This document shows positions 17,755 through 30,506 of a stretch of 64,000 bases of DNA, in pieces. A program made the translations under genes and the position numbers. Location of the stretch: assembly GCA_028291985.1 (NCBI GenBank), contig JAQGNE010000005.1, positions 1 to 64,000 on the forward strand, read 5' to 3'. Numbering within the stretch: position 1 is the first letter of the stretch; every line of letters begins with the position of its first letter. The DNA is from Polaromonas sp. (GTDB lineage Bacteria > Pseudomonadota > Gammaproteobacteria > Burkholderiales > Burkholderiaceae_C). The notes under the pieces are model-generated. The model did not search any database, had not been told where the DNA came from, and saw only the letters and a program-made list of their open reading frames with translations.

Positions 17755-18279
17755 TCAGTAGCGAAAGAGCTGACCGTTTTCAATTCTTACCCGGTCGCCT
17801 GCGCGCAGGTCTGTAGTGCCCGGCAGGTCATACGCTCTGAGCGTTCCGTTGTCGGTCTGCACCGACACGCGATAGGCTTCGGTGACCCGGTTGTTGGAAT
17901 TTTTTTCGATGGCGTTACCGGCGATTGCACCGCCGACAATGCCGGCAATGCGGGCAACATCCCGACCAGAGCCTCCACCCACCTGGTTGCCTATGACAGC
18001 GCCTCCAATCCCGCCGATCACGGCGCCGGCTCCGCTGGTGCGTCCTGCTTCCTGACCCTGAACGAGTTGCACGTTGGTAACGCGGCCGTACTCGGCATAG
18101 CCGGGCGCGGTGCTGCCCGAAGGATATTGCCCGGTTGGGTAACCGGTACTGGGATAGGACGACGATGGATAAGTGGTGGGCTGGCCACCGGGATAAAGCG
18201 GCTGCGAACTGCAGGCGGCCAATGTCGCCGTCAATGCCGCTGCGGCCGCTAGGGACGCAAGCCTGGATGAGTTAAGCAT
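17755..18279 (-). CDS. Glycine-zipper 2TM lipoprotein (SlyB/17-kDa antigen type)
   Basis: 174 aa outer-membrane lipoprotein. AAGGAGA sits 7 nt before the ATG at 18279, which selects this start over one 7 codons upstream. The lipobox is TLAACSS, followed by a Tyr/Ser/Pro-rich linker and a double glycine zipper: GAGAVIGGIGGAVIGNQVGG then AGIVGGAIAGNAIE. The C-terminus is a small beta domain (LPGTTDLRAGDRVRIENG). Relatives stabilise the envelope under stress. A second, smaller glycine-zipper lipoprotein is at 33761. Confidence 0.88.
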   Translation of the reverse strand: MLNSSRLASLAAAAALTATLAACSSQPLYPGGQPTTYPSSSYPSTGYPTGQYPSGSTAPGYAEYGRVTNVQLVQGQEAGRTSGAGAVIGGIGGAVIGNQVGGGSGRDVARIAGIVGGAIAGNAIEKNSNNRVTEAYRVSVQTDNGTLRAYDLPGTTDLRAGDRVRIENGQLFRY

Positions 18280-18472
18280 ATAAGTCTCCTTGAATGACAC
18301 CGCGCAGGCGGAAGGCAGGGATGCGCTACCACCTTTGCGATGAAGTACTTATTACACCGTTTAAGTCGCGCGCTCGAGGTCGGCCCACCCGCAGCCCTAT
18401 CGTCGGATGCTCCTTGGCGCACCTGTAGGCTGATGCCACCAAAATGGCGGCTGGCATAAGACCTGGGTATCG

Positions 18473-18919
18473 TCAGGCTTTTCCCGTCGAGCCGTAGCCA
18501 CCCTCGCCGCGCTCGCTGGCGGGAAACTCGCTGACGATGTTGAATTGCGCCTGAATCACCGGAACAACCACCAGCTGGGCAATACGTTCCATGGGCTCTA
18601 TTGTGAAAGGAACATCGCTGCGGTTCCAGGCGCTCACCATCAGCTGTCCCTGGTAGTCGCTGTCGATCAGACCGACCAGGTTACCCAGCACGATGCCGTG
18701 CTTGTGACCGAGCCCGGAGCGCGGAAGGATCAACCCCGCAAAGCCGGCATCGCGCAGGTAGATTGCGATACCGGTGGGCACCAGTTGCCAGGCGTTGGCC
18801 TGCAGCGTCAGCGGCTCGCTGATACAGGCTCGCAAGTCCAGCCCGGCGCTGCCCGGCGTGGCATAAGCCGGCAGGTTGTTGGACAGGCGCGGGTCGATGA
18901 TCTTGACGTCAATTTTCAT
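18473..18919 (-). CDS. dut: dUTP diphosphatase
   Basis: Hydrolyses dUTP to dUMP, keeping uracil out of DNA and feeding dTMP synthesis. From the ATG at 18919 ([12 protein letters not shown]) it is 148 aa, the standard homotrimer length. All five motifs are visible: [45 protein letters not shown] and the C-terminal [11 protein letters not shown] arm. It lies 164 bp downstream of coaBC on the same strand, as in E. coli (dfp-dut). Confidence 0.96.
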   Translation of the reverse strand: MKIDVKIIDPRLSNNLPAYATPGSAGLDLRACISEPLTLQANAWQLVPTGIAIYLRDAGFAGLILPRSGLGHKHGIVLGNLVGLIDSDYQGQLMVSAWNRSDVPFTIEPMERIAQLVVVPVIQAQFNIVSEFPASERGEGGYGSTGKA

Positions 18920-19083
18920 GGATGTTGGAAGCGATGAGGATGTTCTTGCCGACAGGCACTGCTGCGTACGAATTAAGGCGCTGCGTGCGACAAGCAAGCT
19001 TGGGCGCTTGCTGGCGGCATGGCGGCATGGCGGAATTACACCAGAGCGACGAGGCCCTCACGCGCGTGGCGCTGAAGTTGCCG

Positions 19084-22122
<3,039 letters not shown>

Positions 22123-22179
22123 GTCAGCACCGTCTTCGCTTGCCCTTCAGCGACCACCAGCCTCGTTTAAAGGACCACC

Positions 22180-22485
22180 ATGCCCGCCGCATACATCATT
22201 GTTGACATGAAAATCACTGACGCCGAGCAGTACAAGCAATACATGGCAGCAGCGCCGGCCGCTGTTGCCGCAGCCGGTGGCGAATACCTGGTGCGTGGCG
22301 GACGTTTTGAAACCCTGGAAGGCAACTGGCAGCCTGCCCGGCTTGCCATGCTGCGGTTTCCAAGCTTCGAGGCCGCCAAGACCTTTTACGATGACGAGCT
22401 GTACCGCGCTGCGCGAGCCAAACGCTCGGGCGCGACCGAATTTTTCAACATGGTTTTAGTTGAAGGCGCCGCCCCGCCCGCCTGA
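22180..22485 (+). CDS. DUF1330 family protein
   Basis: A 101 aa soluble protein of the dimeric alpha-beta barrel DUF1330 family. Visible family features are the opening AAYIIVDMKITDAEQYKQYM, then GGEYLVRGGRFETLEG and the aromatic FPSFEAAKTFYDDELY. AAAGGA precedes the ATG. It lies between pyrG and eno with short gaps, and similar placement in relatives suggests co-transcription. Biochemical role unknown. Confidence 0.88.
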   Translation: MPAAYIIVDMKITDAEQYKQYMAAAPAAVAAAGGEYLVRGGRFETLEGNWQPARLAMLRFPSFEAAKTFYDDELYRAARAKRSGATEFFNMVLVEGAAPPA

Positions 22486-23817
<1,332 letters not shown>

Positions 23818-23842
23818 GGCCAGCCTACCGGTTGGAGAAACA

Positions 23843-24118
23843 TTGGGAAACCGCCTCGTCCCCGCCATCCTGCTTGCATTGCTGGTGCTTTTTCACGCGC
23901 AGCTCTGGATGGGCCGGGGCAGCATTCCCAATGTGATCGAACTTCAGCGCAAGCTGGACGACCAGTTGCTCAGGAACGCGAAAGCGGAGGCAGCCAACGA
24001 GCAGCTGGCCGCTGAGGTGAAAGACCTCAAGGAGGGCCTGGAAATCGTCGAGGAAAAAGCGCGCAGCGAGCTGGGCATGGTCAAACCCAATGAGATTTTT
24101 GTGCAGATCACGCCCTAG
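23843..24118 (+). CDS. ftsB: Cell division protein FtsB
   Basis: Small bitopic divisome protein that pairs with FtsL and FtsQ. I choose the TTG at 23843 because GGAG ends 5 nt before it and the product (91 aa) then begins with a short cytoplasmic stub, a transmembrane segment (VPAILLALLVLFHAQLWMG) and a periplasmic coiled coil (NVIELQRKLDDQLLRNAKAE). The C-terminus KARSELGMVKPNEIFVQI is the conserved FtsB/DivIC end. The gene follows eno by 25 bp, as in E. coli. Confidence 0.9.
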   Translation: MGNRLVPAILLALLVLFHAQLWMGRGSIPNVIELQRKLDDQLLRNAKAEAANEQLAAEVKDLKEGLEIVEEKARSELGMVKPNEIFVQITP

Positions 24119-24133
24119 CGGCGCCGGGCGTTA

Positions 24134-24742
24134 ATGCTTCGCGTGGCGCTGTGCAGTGCACATGGCAATGCGCTGATGTCCCTGCTTGCGGCGCTTCGCG
24201 CATCGCTTGAACAGGCGCTGGTAGCGCCCGCTCTGGTGTCGCTGGAGGCTTTTGACCCAACAGCCAATGACAGCCTGAAGGAATTGCCGTCTGTCGGGCA
24301 ATCCGTCGGCGTTCACCGCAGACACGATCTCATCCTTCTGATGGGACTGGACGCGCGCGATTCGCTGTCACATCTGCCACTGGACCAGGCTATCAGGCAG
24401 GTACTGGACTGCTCGGGCTGGCCGTACACGGTGCTGTACGGATCGCATCAGGAGCGCCTGGAGCAAGCCGCAGAATTAATCGCCAATCGCTTGTCTACCG
24501 AGGAGCCTGGCAAGGCGCAAGCCTTACCTGGACGCGACAGCAGCCTGTTTGGCCGCTTGTTGCACAAAGGCGCTCAACCACTGATAAGCGGAACCGGAGC
24601 CTGGGTATGGGCCTGCGACACCTGCGGTGACGCGGCTTGCGAACACCAACTGCTGTCTGACCTGCTGGCCAAGCGATCAACCAGCAGGTCGGCGCCTACT
24701 GCACCGTTGCCGGCGGTGGCTGCTGACGATCCGGGTGGGTGA
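24134..24742 (+). CDS. Hypothetical protein overlapping hslO tail-to-tail
   Basis: A 202 aa soluble protein of no family I recognise. The first two-thirds look like an alpha/beta domain (RVALCSAHGNALMSLLAALR, HDLILLMGLDARDS, GWPYTVLYGSHQERLEQA). The C-terminal part has a Cys cluster, WACDTCGDAACEHQLLSDLL, that might bind metal. It starts 15 bp after ftsB. Its last 47 bp overlap the 3' end of the convergent hslO gene. The gene seems real from placement and codon use, but function is unknown. Confidence 0.65.
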   Translation: MLRVALCSAHGNALMSLLAALRASLEQALVAPALVSLEAFDPTANDSLKELPSVGQSVGVHRRHDLILLMGLDARDSLSHLPLDQAIRQVLDCSGWPYTVLYGSHQERLEQAAELIANRLSTEEPGKAQALPGRDSSLFGRLLHKGAQPLISGTGAWVWACDTCGDAACEHQLLSDLLAKRSTSRSAPTAPLPAVAADDPGG

Positions 24743-25664
24743 AAAGCTGCGCGGCATCGACAGGGTCAAACTCGTACGGCGCGCCACAAAACTCGCAGGT
24801 CACACCAACCGTTCCACGCTCGGCAATGATGCTTTCGATTTCTTCCGTACCCAGGCTGCGCAGCATGCTGCCCACCCGTTCGCGGGAGCAACTGCAGGAA
24901 AACTCGGGGTGCAGGGGTTCGAAACGGGTAATCGGTTCTTCCCAGAACAGGCGCCGCAAAATCGTGTCGACATCCAGGCCCAGCAGTTCCTCGGGCTTCA
25001 GAGTAGACGCCAGTATCGCGATGCGGTTGTAATCCTCGTTGATGCCGATCTGGTCTTCATTCGCATCGCTGTCGATCAGCCCCTCCAGGTTGCCCTTCCC
25101 CTTGACCGGCAGGCGCTGGATAAGCAGCCCGGCGGCGACCTGGCCATCGGCAGCCAGGATAAGTTTGGTGTCGAGCTGTTCGCTTTGCAGCATGTAGTGC
25201 TCCAGTACCTCCCCCAGGCTTTCTATTTTTTCGTGGCTGTCGCCAAACAGCGGAACCACGCCCTGATACGCCTGCTGCCCTGGAAGCTTGTCCTTGGGAT
25301 CCAGCGTGATGGCGCAGCGGCCCTCGTTGTTGACGTTGACCATCTGGCTCAGCGAGCTGCCCTCATTGACAGTGCCCGTTACCGTGGCGGTGGCCCGAAA
25401 CGTCAGGTCGGGTTGAATCTCAGCCACGGCCAGCTTCACCGGGCCATCGCCAAAGATCTGCAGAACCAGCGCGCCGTTGAACTTGATGTTGCCCTGCATC
25501 AGCGTGCCGGCAGCCGCCATCTGGCCCAGCAGGTGCATCACTTCAGGCGGATAGCCACCGGCCTCTTCACGGCGTTTCAAAATCTCCTGCCAGGAACCGG
25601 TCAAGCGCACCAGCATGCCGCGCACGGGCAGGCCGTCAAAGATAAATTTATGAAGTTCGGACAT
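24696..25664 (-). CDS. hslO: Hsp33 redox-regulated chaperonin
   Basis: Holdase chaperone activated by oxidation. 322 aa from the ATG at 25664 (MSELHKFIFDG); a seven-codon extension is possible but unlikely. The C-terminal zinc switch is intact: CSC in HPEFSCSCSRERVG and CEFC in GVTCEFCGAPYEF, with the family spacing of about 30 residues. The N-terminal domain shows RGMLVRLTGSWQEIL and GQMAAAGTLMQGNIKFNG. Convergent with and slightly overlapping the hypothetical gene at 24134. Confidence 0.95.
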   Translation of the reverse strand: MSELHKFIFDGLPVRGMLVRLTGSWQEILKRREEAGGYPPEVMHLLGQMAAAGTLMQGNIKFNGALVLQIFGDGPVKLAVAEIQPDLTFRATATVTGTVNEGSSLSQMVNVNNEGRCAITLDPKDKLPGQQAYQGVVPLFGDSHEKIESLGEVLEHYMLQSEQLDTKLILAADGQVAAGLLIQRLPVKGKGNLEGLIDSDANEDQIGINEDYNRIAILASTLKPEELLGLDVDTILRRLFWEEPITRFEPLHPEFSCSCSRERVGSMLRSLGTEEIESIIAERGTVGVTCEFCGAPYEFDPVDAAQLFTHPDRQQPPPATVQ

Positions 25665-25841
25665 TGCGCCCCCACGGTTGCGCACTTCGTGTCGCGCCCT
25701 GCCCCTTAGCGGAGTTTCCGTTTGGCCTGAGGTAGCGAAGGACGCACCTGCGGTCTGGCGAAGCCAGTCCCGCGGCCCCTGCTTGAATGAAGATGCTATT
25801 TAGCGGGGCAACCCTGTGAAGTTCGATCATGTTCTCTGCGC

Positions 25842-26366
25842 TTAAGTGAGCTTTCTCAGACCGCGCCGAAACCGGCGGGCATTTTCTACATAGTGCTCAG
25901 CACCGGTTTTTAAAGCCTCTATCTGCTCAGGCGTGAGTTGGCGAACCGCCTTGGCCGGGCTGCCGAAGATCATCGAGCCATCCGGAAACTCCTTGCCCTC
26001 GGTCACCAGCGAGCCCGCGCCTACCAGGCAGTTCCTGCCGATCCTGGCGCCATTGAGCACGACAGCCTGGATGCCGATCAGCGAGTTGTCGCCAATGGTG
26101 CAGCCATGCAGCATCACCTGATGGCCGATGGTGACGTTCTCGCCAATCATCATCGGCATGCCATGGTCGGTATGCAGCACGCTGTTTTCCTGGATATTGG
26201 AACCCTTGCCTACGGTGATGGCTTCGTTGTCGCCTCGAATCACCACGCCAAACCACACGCTGCTGTCTTCAGCCAGGCTGACCTTGCCGATGACCTGCGC
26301 GCTATCGGCTACCCAGGCGGTTTCGTGTATGTCAGGTTGAACCTCGTCCAGCTGATAAATGGCCAT
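25842..26366 (-). CDS. Gamma-carbonic-anhydrase-like hexapeptide-repeat protein
   Basis: 174 aa left-handed beta-helix protein of the YrdA/CaiE/gamma-CA family. The start MAIYQLDEVQPDIHETAW at 26366 is typical; a longer frame runs antisense under the DUF455 leader. Hexapeptide repeats run through VIGKVSLAEDSSVWFGVVIR and NGARIGRNCLVGAGSLVTE. Candidate metal-binding histidines are in VLHTDHGMP and IGHQVMLHGC. Activity on CO2 is unproven for most of this family; it often forms a pair with hslO-region genes in relatives. Confidence 0.9.
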   Translation of the reverse strand: MAIYQLDEVQPDIHETAWVADSAQVIGKVSLAEDSSVWFGVVIRGDNEAITVGKGSNIQENSVLHTDHGMPMMIGENVTIGHQVMLHGCTIGDNSLIGIQAVVLNGARIGRNCLVGAGSLVTEGKEFPDGSMIFGSPAKAVRQLTPEQIEALKTGAEHYVENARRFRRGLRKLT

Positions 26367-26529
26367 GGTGTGTTTCCGAGGTAATGGGCTTGTTAGAGGT
26401 TTTGCGCAGCCACCCATTTTTGAGCGGCACGGCGCCCTGCATCGCGGGGCTGGCCGACTGTGTGATTGTAAGTACGCGATCGGCTGGCGTGATGCCAGCG
26501 CCAGCGCGCGGTTGGCCGACAATCCTGGC

Positions 26530-27360
26530 ATGACAGCGCCACAGATGCCCACCCTGGTGACCGAGCTCCGGCGCGCGGCGCTGGCAGCGCTCTGCGAGCC
26601 CGATTTTGAACGAAAAGTGGCTCTAGCCCAACATATGCAAGAGGTATTAGCTACTTTCTCGATAGCAAATAACGATCTTATTGCCGAGCCCTGCGGCGTT
26701 CCCGGACAACCATCACAGCCCGAGTTGCGCGCGCATCTGGACGTACCCAAGCGCTCGCCGCACACGCCGCAAGGCCTGGCCGCGCTGCTGCATGCGGTGA
26801 CCCATATCGAGTTCAATGCCATCAATCTGGCGCTGGATGCGGTATGGCGGTTTGCGGGCATGCCCGATGCGTATTACCGCGACTGGCTGCAGGTGGCCGC
26901 AGAAGAGGCGCATCATTTCAGCCTGCTGCGCGGCTTGCTGCTGGAGATGGGCCATGAGTACGGAGACTTCGCAGCGCACACCGGCCTCTGGGACATGACC
27001 GAAAAAACTCGCGGTGATGTGCTCGCCCGTATGGCGCTGGTACCGCGCACGCTGGAAGCGCGCGGTCTGGATGCCACGCCGCCGATGCAGCTGAAGCTGC
27101 GCAAGGTGGGGACGACCCACGCCCTGCGTGCGGTAGAGATTCTGGACATCATCCTGCGCGATGAGATCGGCCATGTCGGCATCGGCAACTACTGGTACCG
27201 CCACCTGTGCGCCGAGCGAGGCCTGGAGCCGGTCGCCACCTACGCGGTGCTCGCGGTAACCTATTCGGCACCCCGGCTCAAGGGGCCGCTCAACCTGAAC
27301 GCTCGGCGACTGGCCGGCTTTGACGAGCGCGAGCTGGCGCTGCTGCAGTACGTCTGCTGA
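26530..27360 (+). CDS. DUF455 ferritin-like protein
   Basis: 276 aa from the ATG at 26530; the upstream frame to 26359 is mostly antisense to the carbonic-anhydrase-like gene. The ferritin-like helices show paired acidic/His residues suited to a dinuclear metal centre: LHAVTHIEFNAINLALDAV, AAEEAHHFSLLRGLL and ILRDEIGHVGIGNYWY. Function of DUF455 is unknown. Near the N-terminus the segment KVALAQHMQEVLATFSIAN is encoded by a copy of the dispersed repeat, in a stretch ahead of the conserved core. Confidence 0.87.
   Translation: MTAPQMPTLVTELRRAALAALCEPDFERKVALAQHMQEVLATFSIANNDLIAEPCGVPGQPSQPELRAHLDVPKRSPHTPQGLAALLHAVTHIEFNAINLALDAVWRFAGMPDAYYRDWLQVAAEEAHHFSLLRGLLLEMGHEYGDFAAHTGLWDMTEKTRGDVLARMALVPRTLEARGLDATPPMQLKLRKVGTTHALRAVEILDIILRDEIGHVGIGNYWYRHLCAERGLEPVATYAVLAVTYSAPRLKGPLNLNARRLAGFDERELALLQYVC
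26613..26671 (-). repeat. Dispersed repeat, copy C, inside the DUF455 gene
   Basis: Read on the minus strand: TTTGCTAT-CGAGAAA-GTAGC, a spacer, then TTGGGCTAGAGCCAC. The host gene reads the antisense strand: GTG GCT CTA GCC CAA ... GCT ACT TTC TCG ATA GCA, matching copies B and D in frame. Confidence 0.8.
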
Positions 27361-27412
27361 GCCTTTCGGCTATCTACAGCGGCGCTTAGGCGCGCGACCC
27401 GGCCGCAGTCCA

Positions 27413-28315
27413 TCAACCGCGCGGATGATGCTGCGCATGCAGCGACTTCAAGCGCTCACGCGCCACATGGGTGTAAATGGTCGTGGTTGAAATATCGGCA
27501 TGACCGAGCAGCATCTGCACCGCCCGCAAGTCGGCCCCGTGGTTGAGCAGGTGCGTGGCAAAAGCATGGCGTAGGGTGTGGGGCGACAACGGCGCATGGA
27601 TGCTGGCACGCATCGCGTATTTTTTAACCAGCATCCAGAACATCACACGGCTCATGCCCCGGCCGTGGCCGGTGACAAACAGGTCATCGGTCTGCTGCCC
27701 TCCCAGAATGCCAGGCCGCGCGCTGGCCAGGTATCGCTCGATCGCCTCGCGTGCCACTTCGCCAAACGGCACCAGCCGCTCCTTGCTGCCCTTTCCCATG
27801 ACGCGCAGCACTCCTTCGTTCATCCCCAGGTGAAAAGTCTTCAGTCCGACCAGTTCAGTGACGCGCAGCCCGCTGGCGTACAGCAGTTCCAGCATGGCCC
27901 GATCGCGCAGCTCCAGCAGGGTGTCCCCACCGGGCGCTGCAAGCAAGGCCTCAACCTGCGCCTCGGTCATCGACTTGGGTACGCGGAGCGCCTGCTTTGC
28001 CGATTGCAGCTTGAGCGTTGGGTCAGCAGCTATGTGCTGCTCACGCAGCGCCCACCGAAAGTAGCGCTTGAAAACCGTCAAACGCCGGTTAGCAGAAGTC
28101 GCCTTGGTCGAGTTGTGCCGGACTGAAAAATAGCGGTTCAGGTCGGTCTCATCCGACTGGTTCAGTTCCCGGGCGTGCTGCTCCTTGCCTGCCAGCCAGT
28201 CGGCATACAGCGAAAGGTCGCGCCGGTAGGCCGCCAGGGTGTTTTTCGACAAGCCGTCTTCCAGCCACAGGGCGTCAATGAAAGCGTCAATACTGGCTTG
28301 GCTGTTTGGCTGCAT
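27413..28315 (-). CDS. xerD: Tyrosine recombinase XerD
   Basis: Resolves chromosome dimers at dif together with XerC. 300 aa from the ATG at 28315. The SAM-like N-terminal domain reads DAFIDALWLEDGLSKNTLA. The catalytic domain has Arg in LLYASGLRVTELVGL, the H-x-x-R box in SPHTLRHAFATHLLNHG, a second His in QMLLGHADISTT and the nucleophile Tyr in TIYTHVARERLK. The N-terminus and length favour XerD over XerC. No phage or integron genes are adjacent, consistent with the housekeeping recombinase. Confidence 0.92.
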   Translation of the reverse strand: MQPNSQASIDAFIDALWLEDGLSKNTLAAYRRDLSLYADWLAGKEQHARELNQSDETDLNRYFSVRHNSTKATSANRRLTVFKRYFRWALREQHIAADPTLKLQSAKQALRVPKSMTEAQVEALLAAPGGDTLLELRDRAMLELLYASGLRVTELVGLKTFHLGMNEGVLRVMGKGSKERLVPFGEVAREAIERYLASARPGILGGQQTDDLFVTGHGRGMSRVMFWMLVKKYAMRASIHAPLSPHTLRHAFATHLLNHGADLRAVQMLLGHADISTTTIYTHVARERLKSLHAQHHPRG

Positions 28316-28344
28316 CCGTCTGACCTTAACAAAATTTGAAGCGC

Positions 28345-28382
28345 ATAAAAAAACGCCCCGCTGGCAAGCCAGTGGGGCGTTG
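28345..28382 (-). terminator. Rho-independent terminator of the Bug-family gene
   Basis: On the minus strand ACGCCCCACTGG-CTTG-CCAGCGGGGCGT forms a 12-bp stem (one G-T pair) followed by a run of seven T. It ends the transcript of the gene at 28403-29383 and insulates xerD, whose start is 30 bp beyond. Confidence 0.92.
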
Positions 28383-28402
28383 TCGGTCAAGGCCCGAAAC
28401 GC

Positions 28403-29383
28403 TTACTCGAGCGTCAGCTTGGCGCTTTCCACCACCTTTTTATAGACCTCGTATTCAGCCTTGATCTGTGCTGCAAACTGCTCAGGCGTATTGGCGATGA
28501 TGATGGAGCCGGTGTCTTCGATCCGCCTGCGCACCGCCGGGTCTTCCAGCGACTTCTTGACGCCAAGGCTAACCTTTTCAACCACATCTGCCGGTATTCC
28601 CTTCGGAGCGGTGATGCCGTAATAAGCCATGCGATTGACGGGCTCCAGGCCTACTTCCTTGAAGGTCGGGACATCAGGCATGGCGGCGACGCGCTGGGGC
28701 GCGGCAACTGCAATGGCGATAAGCCGCTTCTGCAGGATAAAAGGCAAGGCCGACGGCAGGTTGTCAAAAATAATAGGTATCTGTCCGGCAACGGCGTCGT
28801 TGAGCGCGGGGCCAGATCCACGATACGGAATGTGCGTGATGAAGGTGCCGCTCAGGTTCTTGTAGAGCTCCATCTGCAGGTGCGCGATGCTGCCGGTGCC
28901 TGACGAGCCAAATGAATACTTGCCGGGGTTCTTCTTGATCTCGGCCAGAAACTCCTTGTAGTTGCGTGCCGGAAAGCTGGGGTTCACGGCAATCACATTG
29001 GGCGTGGCCGCAATGTTGATGATGGGCGTGAAGTCCGTCAGCGTGTTGTACGGAATCTTCGGGTTGATAGCCGGGTTGGCTGCAGTACTGGAGACCGTGG
29101 CTACGCCCAGGGTGTAGCCATCCGGCGCTGCGCGGGACAGCTCGAGCGCACCGACCACCCCGCCGCCGCCGGCCTTGTTCTCGACGATGACGCTTTGCCC
29201 CAGTGCCTTGCCCAACGGATCGGCAATCACGCGAGCAATGATGTCAGTGGTGCCGCCAGGTGCAAATGGCACTTGCAGCTTGATCACCTTGTTCGGATAG
29301 GCCTGTGCCAATGCTGAGCCGGATACGCCAGTCAAAGCGAGCACGGACGCGGTTGACAGGGCAAAAAGATATCGACGCTGCAT
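28403..29383 (-). CDS. Tripartite tricarboxylate transporter-type solute-binding protein (Bug/TctC family)
   Basis: 326 aa periplasmic binding protein of the Bug family, expanded in Burkholderiales. AAAGGA sits about 7 nt before the ATG at 29383. A signal peptide (LFALSTASVLALTGVSGSAL, cleavage after ALAQA) is followed by the family opening YPNKVIKLQVPFAPGGTTD. No TctA/TctB membrane partners are nearby, so it is one of the many orphan Bug receptors; ligand unknown. It forms its own unit with the terminator at 28345. Confidence 0.92.
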   Translation of the reverse strand: MQRRYLFALSTASVLALTGVSGSALAQAYPNKVIKLQVPFAPGGTTDIIARVIADPLGKALGQSVIVENKAGGGGVVGALELSRAAPDGYTLGVATVSSTAANPAINPKIPYNTLTDFTPIINIAATPNVIAVNPSFPARNYKEFLAEIKKNPGKYSFGSSGTGSIAHLQMELYKNLSGTFITHIPYRGSGPALNDAVAGQIPIIFDNLPSALPFILQKRLIAIAVAAPQRVAAMPDVPTFKEVGLEPVNRMAYYGITAPKGIPADVVEKVSLGVKKSLEDPAVRRRIEDTGSIIIANTPEQFAAQIKAEYEVYKKVVESAKLTLE

Positions 29384-29500
29384 AAAGAGTCCTTTCATTG
29401 AAACTGCGGGTATGGTACGCGACGGGCGATCAGCAGCACTGTGGAATACACATAAGGGCAAACCCCGATCTGCCGAAAAGCATGCGTTATTCTCGGGCCG

Positions 29501-30412
29501 GTGAATTACGCCCAACTGCTGTTTCCCGACTTCTCCCTTATTGTTTGCGGTTACCTGGTTTGCCGATACACCGCCCTGAACCGCACCGTCTGGCAACAGG
29601 TGGAAAGTCTGGTCTATTTCTTCCTGTTTCCGGTGCTGCTGTTTCAGTCCATCGTTCGAAGCCCACTGGATTTTGTCGCCACTTCCAGCCTGATCGGGGC
29701 CGGCCTGCTGATGAGCCTGGCCGCTATCGCGCTGGCCTACAGCCTGCCTTTTCTGCCATGGCTGGGTAAGCGCATCGACCGGCGTGAACATGCGGCCAGC
29801 GCCCAGGTTGCGTTTCGCTTCAATTCCTTCATCGGGCTGGCGCTGGCCGACAAGCTCGCTGGCGCAGAAGGCCTGCAGCTGATTGCCGTGCTGATCGGCG
29901 TGTGCGTACCGCTTTTCAATGTGGCCGCCGTCTGGCCCATGGCCAGGCATGCCCAGCGCGGCTTTATCGGCGAGTTGGCCCGCAATCCGCTCATCATTGC
30001 GACAGCTGCAGGGCTTGTGGCCAATGTGATGGGGCTTTCCATCCCCTATTGGCTGGAGCCCACCGTGACGCGCATCGGCGCCGCATCGCTGGCGCTGGGC
30101 TTGCTGGCAGCTGGCGCGGGCATGCAGTTTGCGCACCTGTCGCAGGCCAAGTTGCTGGCCGTGGCGGTGCTGACCATCCGCCACCTGCTGACGCCGGTGA
30201 TCGGTCTGATGCTGGCACTGGTATTTGGCCTGTCTGCGGTGCAGACCAGCATCCTGCTGGCTTTTTCAGCGCTGCCCACGGCCTCAAGCGCGTATGTGCT
30301 GGCGGCCCGCATGGGCTACAACGGGGCCTATGTAGCAGCGCTGGTCACGCTGTCAACGATTTTGGGCACGCTGAGCTTGCCGTTTGCGCTGGGTGTGCTG
30401 CGTCAGGTGTGA
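29501..30412 (+). CDS. AEC-family (auxin efflux carrier-like) transporter
   Basis: 303 aa membrane protein with about ten hydrophobic spans of the AEC family, which in bacteria often moves malate or malonate. The start is GTG at 29501. The family pattern is visible in FFLFPVLLFQSIVRSPLDF, in VAFRFNSFIGLALADKLAG and in TASSAYVLAARMGYNGAYVA near the end. Divergent from the Bug receptor gene, with 117 bp between starts, a possible functional pairing for organic-acid uptake. Confidence 0.87.
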   Translation: MNYAQLLFPDFSLIVCGYLVCRYTALNRTVWQQVESLVYFFLFPVLLFQSIVRSPLDFVATSSLIGAGLLMSLAAIALAYSLPFLPWLGKRIDRREHAASAQVAFRFNSFIGLALADKLAGAEGLQLIAVLIGVCVPLFNVAAVWPMARHAQRGFIGELARNPLIIATAAGLVANVMGLSIPYWLEPTVTRIGAASLALGLLAAGAGMQFAHLSQAKLLAVAVLTIRHLLTPVIGLMLALVFGLSAVQTSILLAFSALPTASSAYVLAARMGYNGAYVAALVTLSTILGTLSLPFALGVLRQV

Positions 30413-30448
30413 GCGTCGGCTGGTTACGTTAGAAAAGCTGCCGGCAGT

Positions 30449-30504
30449 GACTACCAATTTCATAGCTGTTACCACTTGTAGCTGTTGGGCTGGGGAGCTT
30501 TTTC
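30449..30504 (+). repeat. Dispersed repeat, copy G (between convergent genes)
   Basis: GACTACCAATTTCATAGCTG followed by a spacer and GTTGGGCTGGGGAGC. Arms are degenerate but order and spacing match the other copies. It fills most of the gap between the AEC gene and queG. Confidence 0.55.
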
Positions 30505-30506
30505 GT

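Noticed and set aside
25786-25812. GATGCTATTTAGCGGGG before hslO as a repeat fragment
   Set aside because: Only one short arm pair without spacer or tail; too little to call.
29384-30184. N-terminal extension of the Bug-family protein
   Set aside because: It runs antisense through the AEC transporter gene; signal peptide and Shine-Dalgarno place the start at 29383.
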